Positions 16,960 to 28,244 of a DNA stretch of 28,261 bases are shown one piece after another. Position 1 is the stretch's first letter, and each line of letters starts with the position of its first letter. Source of the DNA: CAYMJK01 sp043101635 (GTDB taxonomy: Bacteria > Planctomycetota > Phycisphaerae > Phycisphaerales > UBA1924); contig JBICIE010000018.1 of NCBI GenBank assembly GCA_043101635.1, forward strand, positions 1 to 28,261, written 5' to 3'. The notes beneath the pieces are model-generated. The model had not been told where the DNA came from. It did not search any database and saw nothing but the letters and a program-made list of their open reading frames with translations. The translations under genes and the position numbers were made by a program.

Positions 16960-18000
16960 ATGTTCATTGACCGCGCTGAAATCACGGTGCACGCCGGCAA
17001 GGGCGGCGCCGGCTTCGTCTCCTTTCGCCGCGCCAAGGGCATTCCCAAGGGCGGGCCCAACGGTGGCGACGGCGGCAACGGCGGCGATGTCATGCTCGAA
17101 GCGGATGACAACGTCAACACGCTCCTGGACTTCCGCGGCCGCCACGACTGGCGGGCCGAAGATGGCCACCCCGGTGAGACCTCCCAGCGCCACGGCGCCG
17201 CCGGAGCCGACAAGATCGTCCGCCTGCCGCCCGGCACGCTCGTCTACGACGCCGACACCGGCGAACTGCTGTTCGATCTCGGCCCGGGTGACCGCGTGGT
17301 CGGCGCCCGCGGCGGGCGCGGCGGCTTCGGCAACGAGCACTTCAAGTCCTCCACCCACCAGGCGCCGGATGAAGCCACCCCCGGCGAGCCCGGCGAGGTT
17401 CGCCATCTGCGCCTGGAACTCAAGCTCATCGCCGATGTCGGGCTCGTCGGCCTGCCCAACGCCGGCAAGAGCACCCTGCTCAAGGCGCTGACACGGGCCG
17501 ATCCCAAGATCGCCGGCTACCCCTTCACGACGCTGGCGCCGCAGCTCGGCATCGCGCAGCTCGATCCCGCCCGCCGACTGGTGATCGCCGACATCCCGGG
17601 CCTGATCCAGGGCGCAAGCGAGGGCGCCGGGCTGGGCCACGACTTCCTGCGCCACATCGAGCGCACCCGCGTGATCGTGCACCTGCTGGAGGTCCAGCCC
17701 TCCTACGCCACGCCCGCCGAAAACTACCGGACTATCCGCGCCGAACTGGCGGCCTACTCCCGGGCTCTGGCCGAGAAGCCCGAGATCATCGCGCTCAACA
17801 AGCTTGACCTGCTGCCGGATGACGCCCAGCGGGCCGAAGCGATCCGCAGACTCAAGCGCGATCTCAACCTGCCGCACACCCAGCCGGTGATTCCACTGAG
17901 CGGCGCGACGCATCTGGGTGTGCGCGAACTGCTCGAGACCCTCTGGACCCTGACTGGCGCCAGCGTTCGGACGCCGGCCGGCTGGACTGGGGCGCAGTAG
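16960..18000 (+). CDS. obg: Obg/CgtA ribosome-associated GTPase
   Basis: Essential GTPase of 346 aa acting in 50S subunit assembly and stress control. ATG 16960 gives the canonical Obg start MFIDRAEITVHAGKGGAG. Residues 1-158 are the glycine-rich Obg fold (GGPNGGDGGNGGDV, 31-44; GARGGRGGFGN, 115-125). The G domain has G1 GLPNAGKS (164-171), switch region YPFTTLAPQLG (187-197), G3 DIPG (211-214), G4 NKLD (280-283) and G5 SGA (314-316). The optional C-terminal OCT domain is absent, which is common. There is no Shine-Dalgarno: the inverted repeat of the upstream cassette runs to three bases before the ATG. Initiation may therefore be weak, leaderless or dependent on coupling to the upstream gene. 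Confidence 0.96.
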   Translation: MFIDRAEITVHAGKGGAGFVSFRRAKGIPKGGPNGGDGGNGGDVMLEADDNVNTLLDFRGRHDWRAEDGHPGETSQRHGAAGADKIVRLPPGTLVYDADTGELLFDLGPGDRVVGARGGRGGFGNEHFKSSTHQAPDEATPGEPGEVRHLRLELKLIADVGLVGLPNAGKSTLLKALTRADPKIAGYPFTTLAPQLGIAQLDPARRLVIADIPGLIQGASEGAGLGHDFLRHIERTRVIVHLLEVQPSYATPAENYRTIRAELAAYSRALAEKPEIIALNKLDLLPDDAQRAEAIRRLKRDLNLPHTQPVIPLSGATHLGVRELLETLWTLTGASVRTPAGWTGAQ

Positions 18001-18008
18001 CCCGGCCC

Positions 18009-18051
18009 AAAAAAGGCGTGGCCCGCCTCCCCGTTCGTCGGCGGGCCACGC
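18009..18051 (-). terminator. Intrinsic terminator oriented for the minus strand
   Basis: GCGTGGCCCGCC (18016-18027) and GGCGGGCCACGC (18040-18051) form a perfect 12-bp stem around a 12-base loop. On the minus strand the stem is followed after one base by six T residues (complement of A 18009-18014). It would stop transcripts arriving from aspS, about 220 bases past its stop codon. On the plus strand the stem starts 15 bases after the obg stop but has no T-run. Confidence 0.7.
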
Positions 18052-18060
18052 ATCCCAAGG

Positions 18061-18078
18061 GAGGAGGGAATCCTCCTC
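18061..18078. other. Short hairpin in the obg-aspS gap
   Basis: GAGGAGG (18061-18067) pairs with CCTCCTC (18072-18078) around GAAT. No T-run on either side. Function unknown. Confidence 0.35.
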
Positions 18079-18136
18079 GTCGAACAGTGTGCCAACCGGC
18101 GAGGCGCAGGACCAGTCGACGCGGACAGCAACCAGT

Positions 18137-18194
18137 GTCCGACACCATGTCGGACCGGCGCTGCGCGTTGCCAGCGTCCGACAACGCGTCGGAT
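18137..18194. repeat. Pair of GTCCGACA palindromes
   Basis: First unit: GTCCGACA (18137-18144), CCA, TGTCGGAC (18148-18155), a perfect palindrome. Second unit: GTCCGACA again (18176-18183), ACG, then CGTCGGAT (18187-18194), with six of eight arm positions kept. The units start 39 bases apart. No start codon or promoter is nearby, as both flanking genes end here, so a regulatory operator is unlikely; a small dispersed repeat is more plausible. Confidence 0.45.
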
Positions 18195-18272
18195 CGCCGC
18201 AACCCTGTCTGCTCGAGCCGTCCCGAGCCTCCCCGCTGACCATTATGCGGAGACCGACCGCGCTGTCAACCC

Positions 18273-20087
18273 TCAGGCGCTGGCGTGCGGCACGTTGCGC
18301 ACGTGCAACTCGGCCAGTTGCATGGCTTCGACCGGGCCCGGCGCTTCGGTCATCAGGTCGGCGCCGATCTGCGTCTTCGGGAACGCGATGACATCCCGGA
18401 TGTTGTCCGTCCCGCACAGCAGCATCACCAGCCGGTCCAGCCCGAACGCGATGCCCCCGTGCGGCGGCGCCCCGAACCGCAGCGCCCGCAGCAGGAAGCT
18501 GAACTTCTGCTCCGCCTCCTCGGGCGTCAGACCGATCAGGTCGAAGACCCGCTCCTGGACATCGCGCCGGTGAATACGGATCGAGCCGCCGCCGATCTCC
18601 GAGCCGTTGCACACGATGTCGTACCCGGCCGAGAGGATCGCGCAGACCTCTTCCGGATCGTCCCTGCTCACCGCCAGGAAACGCTCGGTCTCGCTGGTCT
18701 TCGGCGCCGTGAAGGGATGATGCAGGGCGTAGTAGCGCCGCTCCTTCTCATCCCACTCGAACATCGGAAAGTCGGTCACCCAGAGGAAGTCCCAGGCCCG
18801 CTCCGGCTGCATCTGCATGTCCCGCACCACCCGCAGACGAACCTCGCCCAGGGCCCTGGACGCCACGGCGTAGGTGTCGGCGCCGAACAGGATCGTGTCG
18901 CCCGGCCGGGCGCCGACCCGCTCGATGAGCTCCCCGGCGATCGGCTCCAGGAACCGCGCCACGCCGGTGTCCAGCGCCGGCGTGCCCCCCTCGCTCTCAA
19001 CGCACTTGGTCACCGGCAGCCCGCCGGCGCCGAACTGCTTGACGAACTCGCCGTAGCCGTCGGTGATCTTGCGCGTCAGCTTCTCTGCGCCCCCCGGCAC
19101 GCGCATCGCCTTCACCACGCCGTGCGGCTTGTCAAGCGCCCCGGTGAAGACCTTGAAGTCGGTCCGCTGGGCCAGATCGCTGACGTCGACCAGTTCCAGC
19201 GGGTAACGCCGGTCCGGCCGGTCGCTGCCATAGCGGTCCATCGCCTCGCGATACGTCAGCCGATCCAGCGGCGGGATCTCCACGCCCAGCGCCTGCTTCC
19301 ACAGCGTCCGGGCGAAGCCCTCCATCATCTCCAGGACATCGGCCTCCTCGACGAACGACATCTCCAGGTCGATCTGGCTGAACTCCGCCTGCCGGTCCGC
19401 CCGCGGATCCTCATCCCGGAAGCAGCGGCAGATCTGCATGTACCGGTCCGCCCCCGAGCACATCAGGATCTGCTTGAAGAGCTGCGGGCTCTGCGGCAGG
19501 GCGTACCACATCCCCGGCTGCACGCGCGATGGAACCAGGAAGTCGCGGGCGCCCTCCGGCGTGCTCTTGCACAGGATCGGCGTCTCGACCTCGATGAAGC
19601 CGCGCCCGTCGAAGTAATCGCGGGCCACCTTGGTGACGCGATGCCGAGTCCGCAGGATCTGCTGCATCTTCGGCCGGCGCAGATCCAGAAAGCGGCTCTT
19701 CAGGCGGATCTCCTCGCCGGGAAGATTGGCGGGGTCGCTCGGCTGGAACGGCGGCGTCTCCGTCTTGGCCAGCACTTCCACCTCGGTCACCATCACCTCG
19801 ATGGTCCCCGTCGGCAGCTTCGGGTTCACCCCGCCGACGCGCTTGCGCACCGGCCCGGTGATCGCGATGACATCCTCCGTCCGGGCCCGCTCGCCCACCT
19901 CGACGATCGCCGCCTCGACATCCTCGCGATCGAAGACGAGCTGCGTGATCCCGGTATGGTCCCGGATGTCCACGAAGATCAGCCCCTCGCCGTGCTCGCG
20001 CCGGGCGTTGACCCAGCCGCACAGGGTGACGGCCTGGCCGATGTGTTCTTCGCGAAGCTCGCCGCAGTAGTGCGTGCGCTTGAGCAT
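18273..20087 (-). CDS. aspS: Aspartyl-tRNA synthetase (bacterial type, possibly non-discriminating)
   Basis: Class IIb aminoacyl-tRNA synthetase of 604 aa, charging tRNA-Asp in the cytoplasm. ATG 20087 is preceded by GGAGAG. The order is an OB-fold anticodon-binding domain (about 1-110), catalytic core with motif 2 around RYMQICRCFRDEDPRADRQ (215-233) and EFSQIDLEMSF (235-245), a bacterial GAD insertion (about 290-420), and motif 3 GIAFGLDR (545-552). His32 (REHG) and the RVGGVNP loop (83-89) match positions that in Pseudomonas and Thermus enzymes go with relaxed recognition of tRNA-Asn as well as tRNA-Asp. If so, the organism should also have GatCAB and may lack AsnRS; neither can be seen here. 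It converges with obg. Confidence 0.96.
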   Translation of the reverse strand: MLKRTHYCGELREEHIGQAVTLCGWVNARREHGEGLIFVDIRDHTGITQLVFDREDVEAAIVEVGERARTEDVIAITGPVRKRVGGVNPKLPTGTIEVMVTEVEVLAKTETPPFQPSDPANLPGEEIRLKSRFLDLRRPKMQQILRTRHRVTKVARDYFDGRGFIEVETPILCKSTPEGARDFLVPSRVQPGMWYALPQSPQLFKQILMCSGADRYMQICRCFRDEDPRADRQAEFSQIDLEMSFVEEADVLEMMEGFARTLWKQALGVEIPPLDRLTYREAMDRYGSDRPDRRYPLELVDVSDLAQRTDFKVFTGALDKPHGVVKAMRVPGGAEKLTRKITDGYGEFVKQFGAGGLPVTKCVESEGGTPALDTGVARFLEPIAGELIERVGARPGDTILFGADTYAVASRALGEVRLRVVRDMQMQPERAWDFLWVTDFPMFEWDEKERRYYALHHPFTAPKTSETERFLAVSRDDPEEVCAILSAGYDIVCNGSEIGGGSIRIHRRDVQERVFDLIGLTPEEAEQKFSFLLRALRFGAPPHGGIAFGLDRLVMLLCGTDNIRDVIAFPKTQIGADLMTEAPGPVEAMQLAELHVRNVPHASA

Positions 20088-20210
20088 GATCCATCTCTCC
20101 GGTCGCGGTGGGGGAGGGGTTTCTCGAAGGCCGAGACTCTAGGAAGCGATCCTGCCGGACTCACTGCCGCGGCGGGGCGCCCCCAGTAGAATCGGCCCCG
20201 AGGAGCCCCC

Positions 20211-22091
20211 ATGCCCCCGACCGCCAGCCCCACGCCGACCAAGCCGGACGCCCCCGACCTGCGGGCCCTCACAGCCGAGTTTCTCAAGACTGAGGCCGTG
20301 ATCCGCCAGGGCGGCGGCCCCAAGGCCATCGAGCGCCAGCACGCCAAGAACCGCCTCACCGCCCGTGAGCGCATCGACCGCCTCATCGACGATGGCGCCA
20401 CCTTCACCGAGTTCGGCCTCTGGGCCGCCTGGGGCATGTACGCGGACCACGGCGGGGCGCCCGCCGCCGGCGTCATCACCGGGATCGGAGAGGTCTGTGG
20501 TCACCGGTGCATGCTCATCGCCAACGACGCCACCGTGAAGGCCGGCGCCTTCTTCCCGATGACCTGCAAGAAGATCATCCGGGCCCAGCGGATCGCCCGC
20601 ATGGCCCGCATGCCGCTGATCTACCTGGTCGACTCCGCCGGCGTCTTCCTGCCGCTGCAGGAGGATGTCTTCCCGGACACCGATGACTTCGGGCGGATCT
20701 TCTATCTCAACAGCGTGCTGAGCGCCGAGGGCGTGCCGCAGCTTGCCGCCATCATGGGCTACTGCGTCGCCGGCGGCGGCTACCTACCGGTCCTGTGCGA
20801 CACGCTCATCATGACCGAGGGCAGTGGGCTCTACCTCGCAGGCCCCGCCCTGGTCAAGGCTGCCATCGGCCAGGAGGCGCCGGAGGAGGATCTCGGCGGC
20901 GCCTCGATGCACGCCCAGATCTCCGGCACGATCGACTTCCGGGAGCCTGATGACCAGGCCGCCATCGCGCGCCTGCGCAGCCTGATGCGTAAATACCCGA
21001 CCGACGCCGTCGCCCGCGCGGTCCACGAACTCGAGAGCGACCAGGAGGCGATGTCGGCCCGTGTGCTCGGATTCGGGCACACCCGCGCCGCCGCCGAGGA
21101 TTTTCAGGCGGCCGACACCGCGCGCGCCCGGGATCTCGTCACCCCCCAGGCCATCGAGGGCCGCTACCAGCGCATCTACGAACTCATCAACCGGCAGCGG
21201 CACACCTCGGGCCCGACGCCGGTTGCCGATCCCCAGAGCGTCTACGACATCTTCACCGACCGGCCCGGCGCTCAGTACGACATCCGCCAGGTGATCGAGT
21301 CCATCGTCGACGCCGCGGCGATCCCCAACGACGAGGGCCACGAGTCGCTCGCCCCGGATTTCGATGAGTACAAGGCCGAGTACGGCCAGTCCATCGTCTG
21401 CGGCTACGGGCGCATCGGCGGGTGCGCCTGCGGCATCGTCGCCAACCAGAAGCGGCTGACTACGCGCCAGTTGCCCGGCGGCCGCGCCGGCCCGCACAAG
21501 TTCACCAACATGCCCGGCGTCATCTACGATGACTCGGCAGACAAGGCCGCCCGCTTCATCCTCGACTGCAACCAGCGCAAAATACCCATCGTGTTCCTGC
21601 ACGACACCACCGGCTTCATGGTCGGACGCGACAGCGAGCAGGGCGGCATCATCCGCGCCGGCGCCAAGCTGGTCAACGCCGTGAGCAACTCGGTCGTGCC
21701 CAAGATCGTCGTCATCCTCGGCGGCAGCTACGGCGCCGGCCACTACGCCATGTGCGGCCGCGCCTTCGAGCCGTTCATCACGCTCGCCTGGCCGAGCGCC
21801 AAGTACGCCGTCATGGGCGCCAGCCAGGCCACCGGCACGCTCGCCATGATCGAAGAGCGCAGCCGCGAGCGCAAAGGCGAGCAGATCGACGAGGACACCC
21901 ACAAGGCCATCCTGGATGCCGTCCGCGCCAGCTACAACGAGCAGCAGGATATCCGCTACGCCGCGGCCCGCGGCTGGGTGGATCGCATCATCGAGCCGCA
22001 CCGCACCCGCGAAGAACTGGTCGCCGCACTGGATGCCGCCGTCAACTGGGACTGGTCCCGCCCGCTGCGCACCGGCGTCCTGCAGACGTGA
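20211..22091 (+). CDS. Acyl-CoA carboxylase carboxyltransferase (beta) subunit, long form
   Basis: Carboxyltransferase of 626 aa, moving CO2 from biotin to an acyl-CoA (methylcrotonyl-, propionyl- or related). ATG 20211 follows GAGGAG (20200-20205). The N-terminal crotonase-like half shows DSAGVFLPLQEDVFPD (141-156), GYCVAGGGYLP (183-193) and EDLGGASMH (226-234); the C-terminal half shows TTGFMVGRDSEQGGI (466-480) and GGSYGAGHYAMCGRA (504-518). These resemble methylcrotonyl-CoA carboxylase beta most. Typical members have about 535 aa; the excess comes mainly from an insertion near 280-335 between the halves and shorter ones near 370-390 and 415-435. No biotin carboxylase or biotin carrier gene is adjacent, so the partner must be elsewhere. 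The acyl substrate cannot be assigned with confidence. Confidence 0.88.
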   Translation: MPPTASPTPTKPDAPDLRALTAEFLKTEAVIRQGGGPKAIERQHAKNRLTARERIDRLIDDGATFTEFGLWAAWGMYADHGGAPAAGVITGIGEVCGHRCMLIANDATVKAGAFFPMTCKKIIRAQRIARMARMPLIYLVDSAGVFLPLQEDVFPDTDDFGRIFYLNSVLSAEGVPQLAAIMGYCVAGGGYLPVLCDTLIMTEGSGLYLAGPALVKAAIGQEAPEEDLGGASMHAQISGTIDFREPDDQAAIARLRSLMRKYPTDAVARAVHELESDQEAMSARVLGFGHTRAAAEDFQAADTARARDLVTPQAIEGRYQRIYELINRQRHTSGPTPVADPQSVYDIFTDRPGAQYDIRQVIESIVDAAAIPNDEGHESLAPDFDEYKAEYGQSIVCGYGRIGGCACGIVANQKRLTTRQLPGGRAGPHKFTNMPGVIYDDSADKAARFILDCNQRKIPIVFLHDTTGFMVGRDSEQGGIIRAGAKLVNAVSNSVVPKIVVILGGSYGAGHYAMCGRAFEPFITLAWPSAKYAVMGASQATGTLAMIEERSRERKGEQIDEDTHKAILDAVRASYNEQQDIRYAAARGWVDRIIEPHRTREELVAALDAAVNWDWSRPLRTGVLQT

Positions 22092-22133
22092 GCCGGCGCT
22101 TTGCCGCGTCGGCCTTCACAGCCGGGCGCCCGA

Positions 22134-25475
<3,342 letters not shown>

Positions 25476-25571
25476 CGGCCAAATGGGCCCTCGTCAGGGC
25501 GCACGCTCAACTGCCTCGCGCCTCAGGTCGAGTCTGGCCCCCCAGCCGGGTCACCGCGCTCGCAGAGCCTG

Positions 25572-26180
25572 CTATGCCCCCGCCGCCTGCTGCGCCGCCT
25601 CCAGGGCCGCGTCGTAGTCCGGCTCGCTGGTGATCTCGGGCACGATCTGGCGATAGCGGATCACGCCCTCCGGATCGATCACCCACACCGTCCGCGCCAG
25701 CAGGCCCGTCTCACGGATGCGCAGCCCATAGGCCTCGGCCACCGCCCGGTGCTTGTAATCCGACAGCGTTACCACGCTCTCAATGCCGTGCGACCCGCAC
25801 CATCGCTTCTGCGCAAACGGCAGGTCCATCGACACCATCACCACGACGACCTCTTGCGGCAGGGAGGTGGCCCGCTCGTTGAAGGCCCGGCCCTGAGCGT
25901 CGCAGACCGCCGTCTCCAGCGACGGCGCCGTGGTGAGAATCACCGTCTTGCCGCGGTAATCGCTCAGTTTCTGCTCCGACATGTCATTGGCAACTGCCAC
26001 GAACTGCGGCGCCTGCGCGCCGACCTCCGGGCTCTCGCCCTCCAGCGTCAACGGGTTTCCGCGTCCAGTCACTTCACCTGTGCGGGCCATGGGGGCTCCA
26101 GTATCGATTGGGCACTGTCCGGCGCAGCCGCCAAGCCCCGCGGCTGCCGCAAACGCCAGCGCCCTAATCCTGTTACGCAT
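25572..26180 (-). CDS. tpx: Thiol peroxidase (Tpx family) with lipoprotein signal
   Basis: Atypical 2-Cys peroxiredoxin of 202 aa that reduces hydroperoxides. ATG 26180 has a strong AGGAGG seven to eight bases upstream. Residues 1-19 form a short lipoprotein signal with lipobox LGGC (Cys19), so the protein is predicted to be membrane-anchored outside the cytoplasm. The Tpx domain begins near residue 38 (VTGRGNPLTLEG). Peroxidatic Cys93 lies in PSLETAVCDAQ, resolving Cys128 in DLPFAQKRWCG; the tail PEITSEPDYDAAL is typical. Most Tpx proteins are cytosolic or simply periplasmic and about 167 aa. Met31 (ATG 26090) with GGAG upstream could start a form without the lipid anchor. An exported Tpx needs a reducing partner there, not seen here. 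Confidence 0.9.
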   Translation of the reverse strand: MRNRIRALAFAAAAGLGGCAGQCPIDTGAPMARTGEVTGRGNPLTLEGESPEVGAQAPQFVAVANDMSEQKLSDYRGKTVILTTAPSLETAVCDAQGRAFNERATSLPQEVVVVMVSMDLPFAQKRWCGSHGIESVVTLSDYKHRAVAEAYGLRIRETGLLARTVWVIDPEGVIRYRQIVPEITSEPDYDAALEAAQQAAGA

Positions 26181-26240
26181 TCACCAACCTCCTGCGCAGC
26201 AGGGTAGCCGGGGCCGCGACCCGCCGCCGGCCGTCCCCGC

Positions 26241-27749
26241 TCAGCGCACCGGGGCCGCGACATGCGACCATGACTGCTCGACCCACTCGGCCAGCCCATC
26301 GGCCGGATGCGGAAAGACGCGCCCGTTGGCGTCCACCCACGGCGCCACCGCGACCTCGCCGCCCTCGGTCCGCGTCACCAGCGGCTCCTGGATCGGCTGG
26401 TGCAGTAGAACCGGCGCCCCGGCCGCGCCCAGCTCCCGCAGCGACCGCCCCGCCCCGAGGTAGACATAGCTCGCCCGCTCATCGAGCCAGGCCGCCTCCG
26501 GCGCTTCGGGGATCGCCACCAGCCGCTCGACCCGCGGCGACAGGAACACCGCCGCCCGCTCCTGCGGGCCAAGGTCCAGGTGTGGATCCTCGATCAGGTC
26601 GTACAGGTCGCTCAGGCGGGCCGGCAGCGAACCGTCGCCCAGCGCCGCGTACTGCCCCATTGCAGCGCGCAGCAGGCGCAGGTCGCGCATCGCGTGCTGC
26701 ACATCCGGCAGAGGCGTCTTGCCCCCGCTGCGCGCAAACTCGATGATCTGGCGCGACTGCTCGATGCGCCACCCCGCGAAGTCGCGCTCCAGATTCGCCG
26801 CATCCCCGGCCACCGTGCCGATCGGTGTCAGCCGCTGCGCCTCGCCGCTGCGCGCGACCACCTCGATCGGGTCGTTCAGTCGCCCATGCGTCAGCACCGT
26901 GCGCTGCGGATCCTCCAGTGCCCCGAGCGCCACGCCCGCCGCCCCGAGATACTCGTACGACCCGTGCTGGCGCACCCACTCGGCCGTCGGCGCCTCCGGG
27001 ATGGCGGTCTGACGCGCCGCCCGCGCCGACAGGAACACCCGCGCCTTCTCCTGCGGGCTCATCGCCCCGCGCGCATCGGGGATGTACTCCAGCACCGCGC
27101 CCAGGTCCGGCGGCAGCGCCCCCTCGTGCGCCTCCGCGTAGGCGCGCACGCCCCGCCCGATCAGGCGCAGATTCCATGTCTCCTGCCGGGCGTCGGGCAG
27201 CCGTCCCCCCGTGGCCAGCGCCACGAAGGTCTGGCGCGACTCCTCGATCAGCCGCGCCGCCTCGTCACGGTCCAGTATCTCCACGTGTCCATCCAGGAAT
27301 GTCACCGGGACCATGAGAGCCCCGCCATCCCCCGGAGCGTGGCCAAGGTCCAGCTTCAGATGCGCAATCACCGTCCGGTCCCAGTCCGACACATCTTCCA
27401 GCGCCACCCCCTGCATCCCGAGATACCCGAACGACGCGTGCTCGTTGACCCACGCGCGGATGTCCCCCTCTACCGGCGGCGACTGGTCCACCGTCGAGAC
27501 AAAGTGGCCCGCGATCTCCCGAATATCCGCCCCGCTCGCCTCGCCGAAATAGCGCACCAGCGACCCCAGATCCGGCGGCAGCCCCTCGTGCTCCTGCGTG
27601 TACATGTGCACGGCCATCGCCAGCTCGCGGGCCCGCATCATGTCCGCCATCCGGGCCGCCGCAGCTTCCGCCTCCGGGCCCTGTCCGCGCGCTGCCGCGA
27701 GCGCCAGCATCAGGCCGATCGCCGCCGTCCATGTTCGGATTCTGGTCAT
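26241..27749 (-). CDS. Secreted protein of three tandem pseudopilin-tail-like repeats, function unknown
   Basis: Protein of 502 aa. ATG 27749 is chosen over GTG 27755 because AAGGAGG sits five bases upstream of the ATG. A signal peptide covers about 1-22. The rest consists of three diverged units (about 36-185, 186-349, 350-495). Each unit runs: helix with a Y-x(3)-H/G segment, (L)PPDLGxLxxY, (in units 2 and 3) SPQEKARVFLS and AIPEAP, W(V/L)xxxxSYxYLG, then a strand-rich end and a helix (IEESRQ, IEQSRQ, VEQSW). Unit 1 also has VTFLDGHVEIL (149-159), like the late H/DGH motif in planctomycete pseudopilin-type proteins. No prepilin cleavage site is present, so it is not itself a pilin. I do not know its role; a structural or binding role at the cell surface is possible. 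Confidence 0.8.
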   Translation of the reverse strand: MTRIRTWTAAIGLMLALAAARGQGPEAEAAAARMADMMRARELAMAVHMYTQEHEGLPPDLGSLVRYFGEASGADIREIAGHFVSTVDQSPPVEGDIRAWVNEHASFGYLGMQGVALEDVSDWDRTVIAHLKLDLGHAPGDGGALMVPVTFLDGHVEILDRDEAARLIEESRQTFVALATGGRLPDARQETWNLRLIGRGVRAYAEAHEGALPPDLGAVLEYIPDARGAMSPQEKARVFLSARAARQTAIPEAPTAEWVRQHGSYEYLGAAGVALGALEDPQRTVLTHGRLNDPIEVVARSGEAQRLTPIGTVAGDAANLERDFAGWRIEQSRQIIEFARSGGKTPLPDVQHAMRDLRLLRAAMGQYAALGDGSLPARLSDLYDLIEDPHLDLGPQERAAVFLSPRVERLVAIPEAPEAAWLDERASYVYLGAGRSLRELGAAGAPVLLHQPIQEPLVTRTEGGEVAVAPWVDANGRVFPHPADGLAEWVEQSWSHVAAPVR

Positions 27750-27841
27750 GGCCACCTCCTTCGCGCACAGTCATACGCCTGCGCGCCCGCGAGGATGCGG
27801 CAGCGCCTTGTGTTCTGCTCAATCTGGCTCCTGGTCGCAGC

Positions 27842-28244
27842 TCAGCATCCCGCCGCGAAGGCGTTCTGGAAGCAGAGAAAGTCGAAGAAGTCGACGAAGC
27901 AGTCCAGGTTGCAGTCCGCCAGCGACCGCCCCGCCGCAAACGCATTCTGGAAGCACAGGAAGTCGAAGATGTCCAGTTCGCCCGAACTGTCGCAATCGGC
28001 GTAGCAGTAGTCCGGCGGCAAGGGCGGGATGCGCAGCAGAGCCGAGCCCTCCGCCGGCGTGCGCAGCAGCGTCGCCGCAGATGAAAACGATGGAAACACC
28101 CGGAACTCGGCCGTGCTCGTGCGGGCGCAGAGAATCGCCGCGGGATCAACCAGTGTCGCCGTCGCCCGCCAGACCGCGATCGGGCTCGATGGATCGGCGA
28201 AAATCGCCGGCGGAACGTGCAACTGCCCGGCCTCGATCCCGCGC
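27842..28244 (-). CDS. C-terminal part of a GC-type dockerin protein, cut by the contig end
   Basis: Partial gene; the true start lies beyond the window. The frame could be read from a GTG at 28261, giving MCSSDL, but those first codons are Illumina adapter, so only 28244 leftwards is genomic. What remains is about 133 aa: a strand-rich region without a recognised family (QLHVPPAIFADPSSPIAVW, then FRVFPSFSSAATLLRTP), then two dockerin-like loops. The first (DCDSSGELDIFDFLCFQNAF) is well formed; the second (DCNLDCFVDFFDFLCFQNAF) has lost most calcium-binding acidic positions. The protein ends AAGC. The dockerin DNA closely resembles that at 8700-8866, in the opposite orientation. Confidence 0.8.

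Noticed and set aside
16434..16966. GTTCA near both ends of the IVP cassette as a target-site duplication
   Set aside because: The copies are not directly adjacent to the repeat borders and five bases are too few to be convincing.
26241..27749. Annotation of the three-repeat protein as a type IV pilin or pseudopilin
   Set aside because: It has an ordinary signal peptide and lacks the G/A-FTLxE prepilin cleavage motif.
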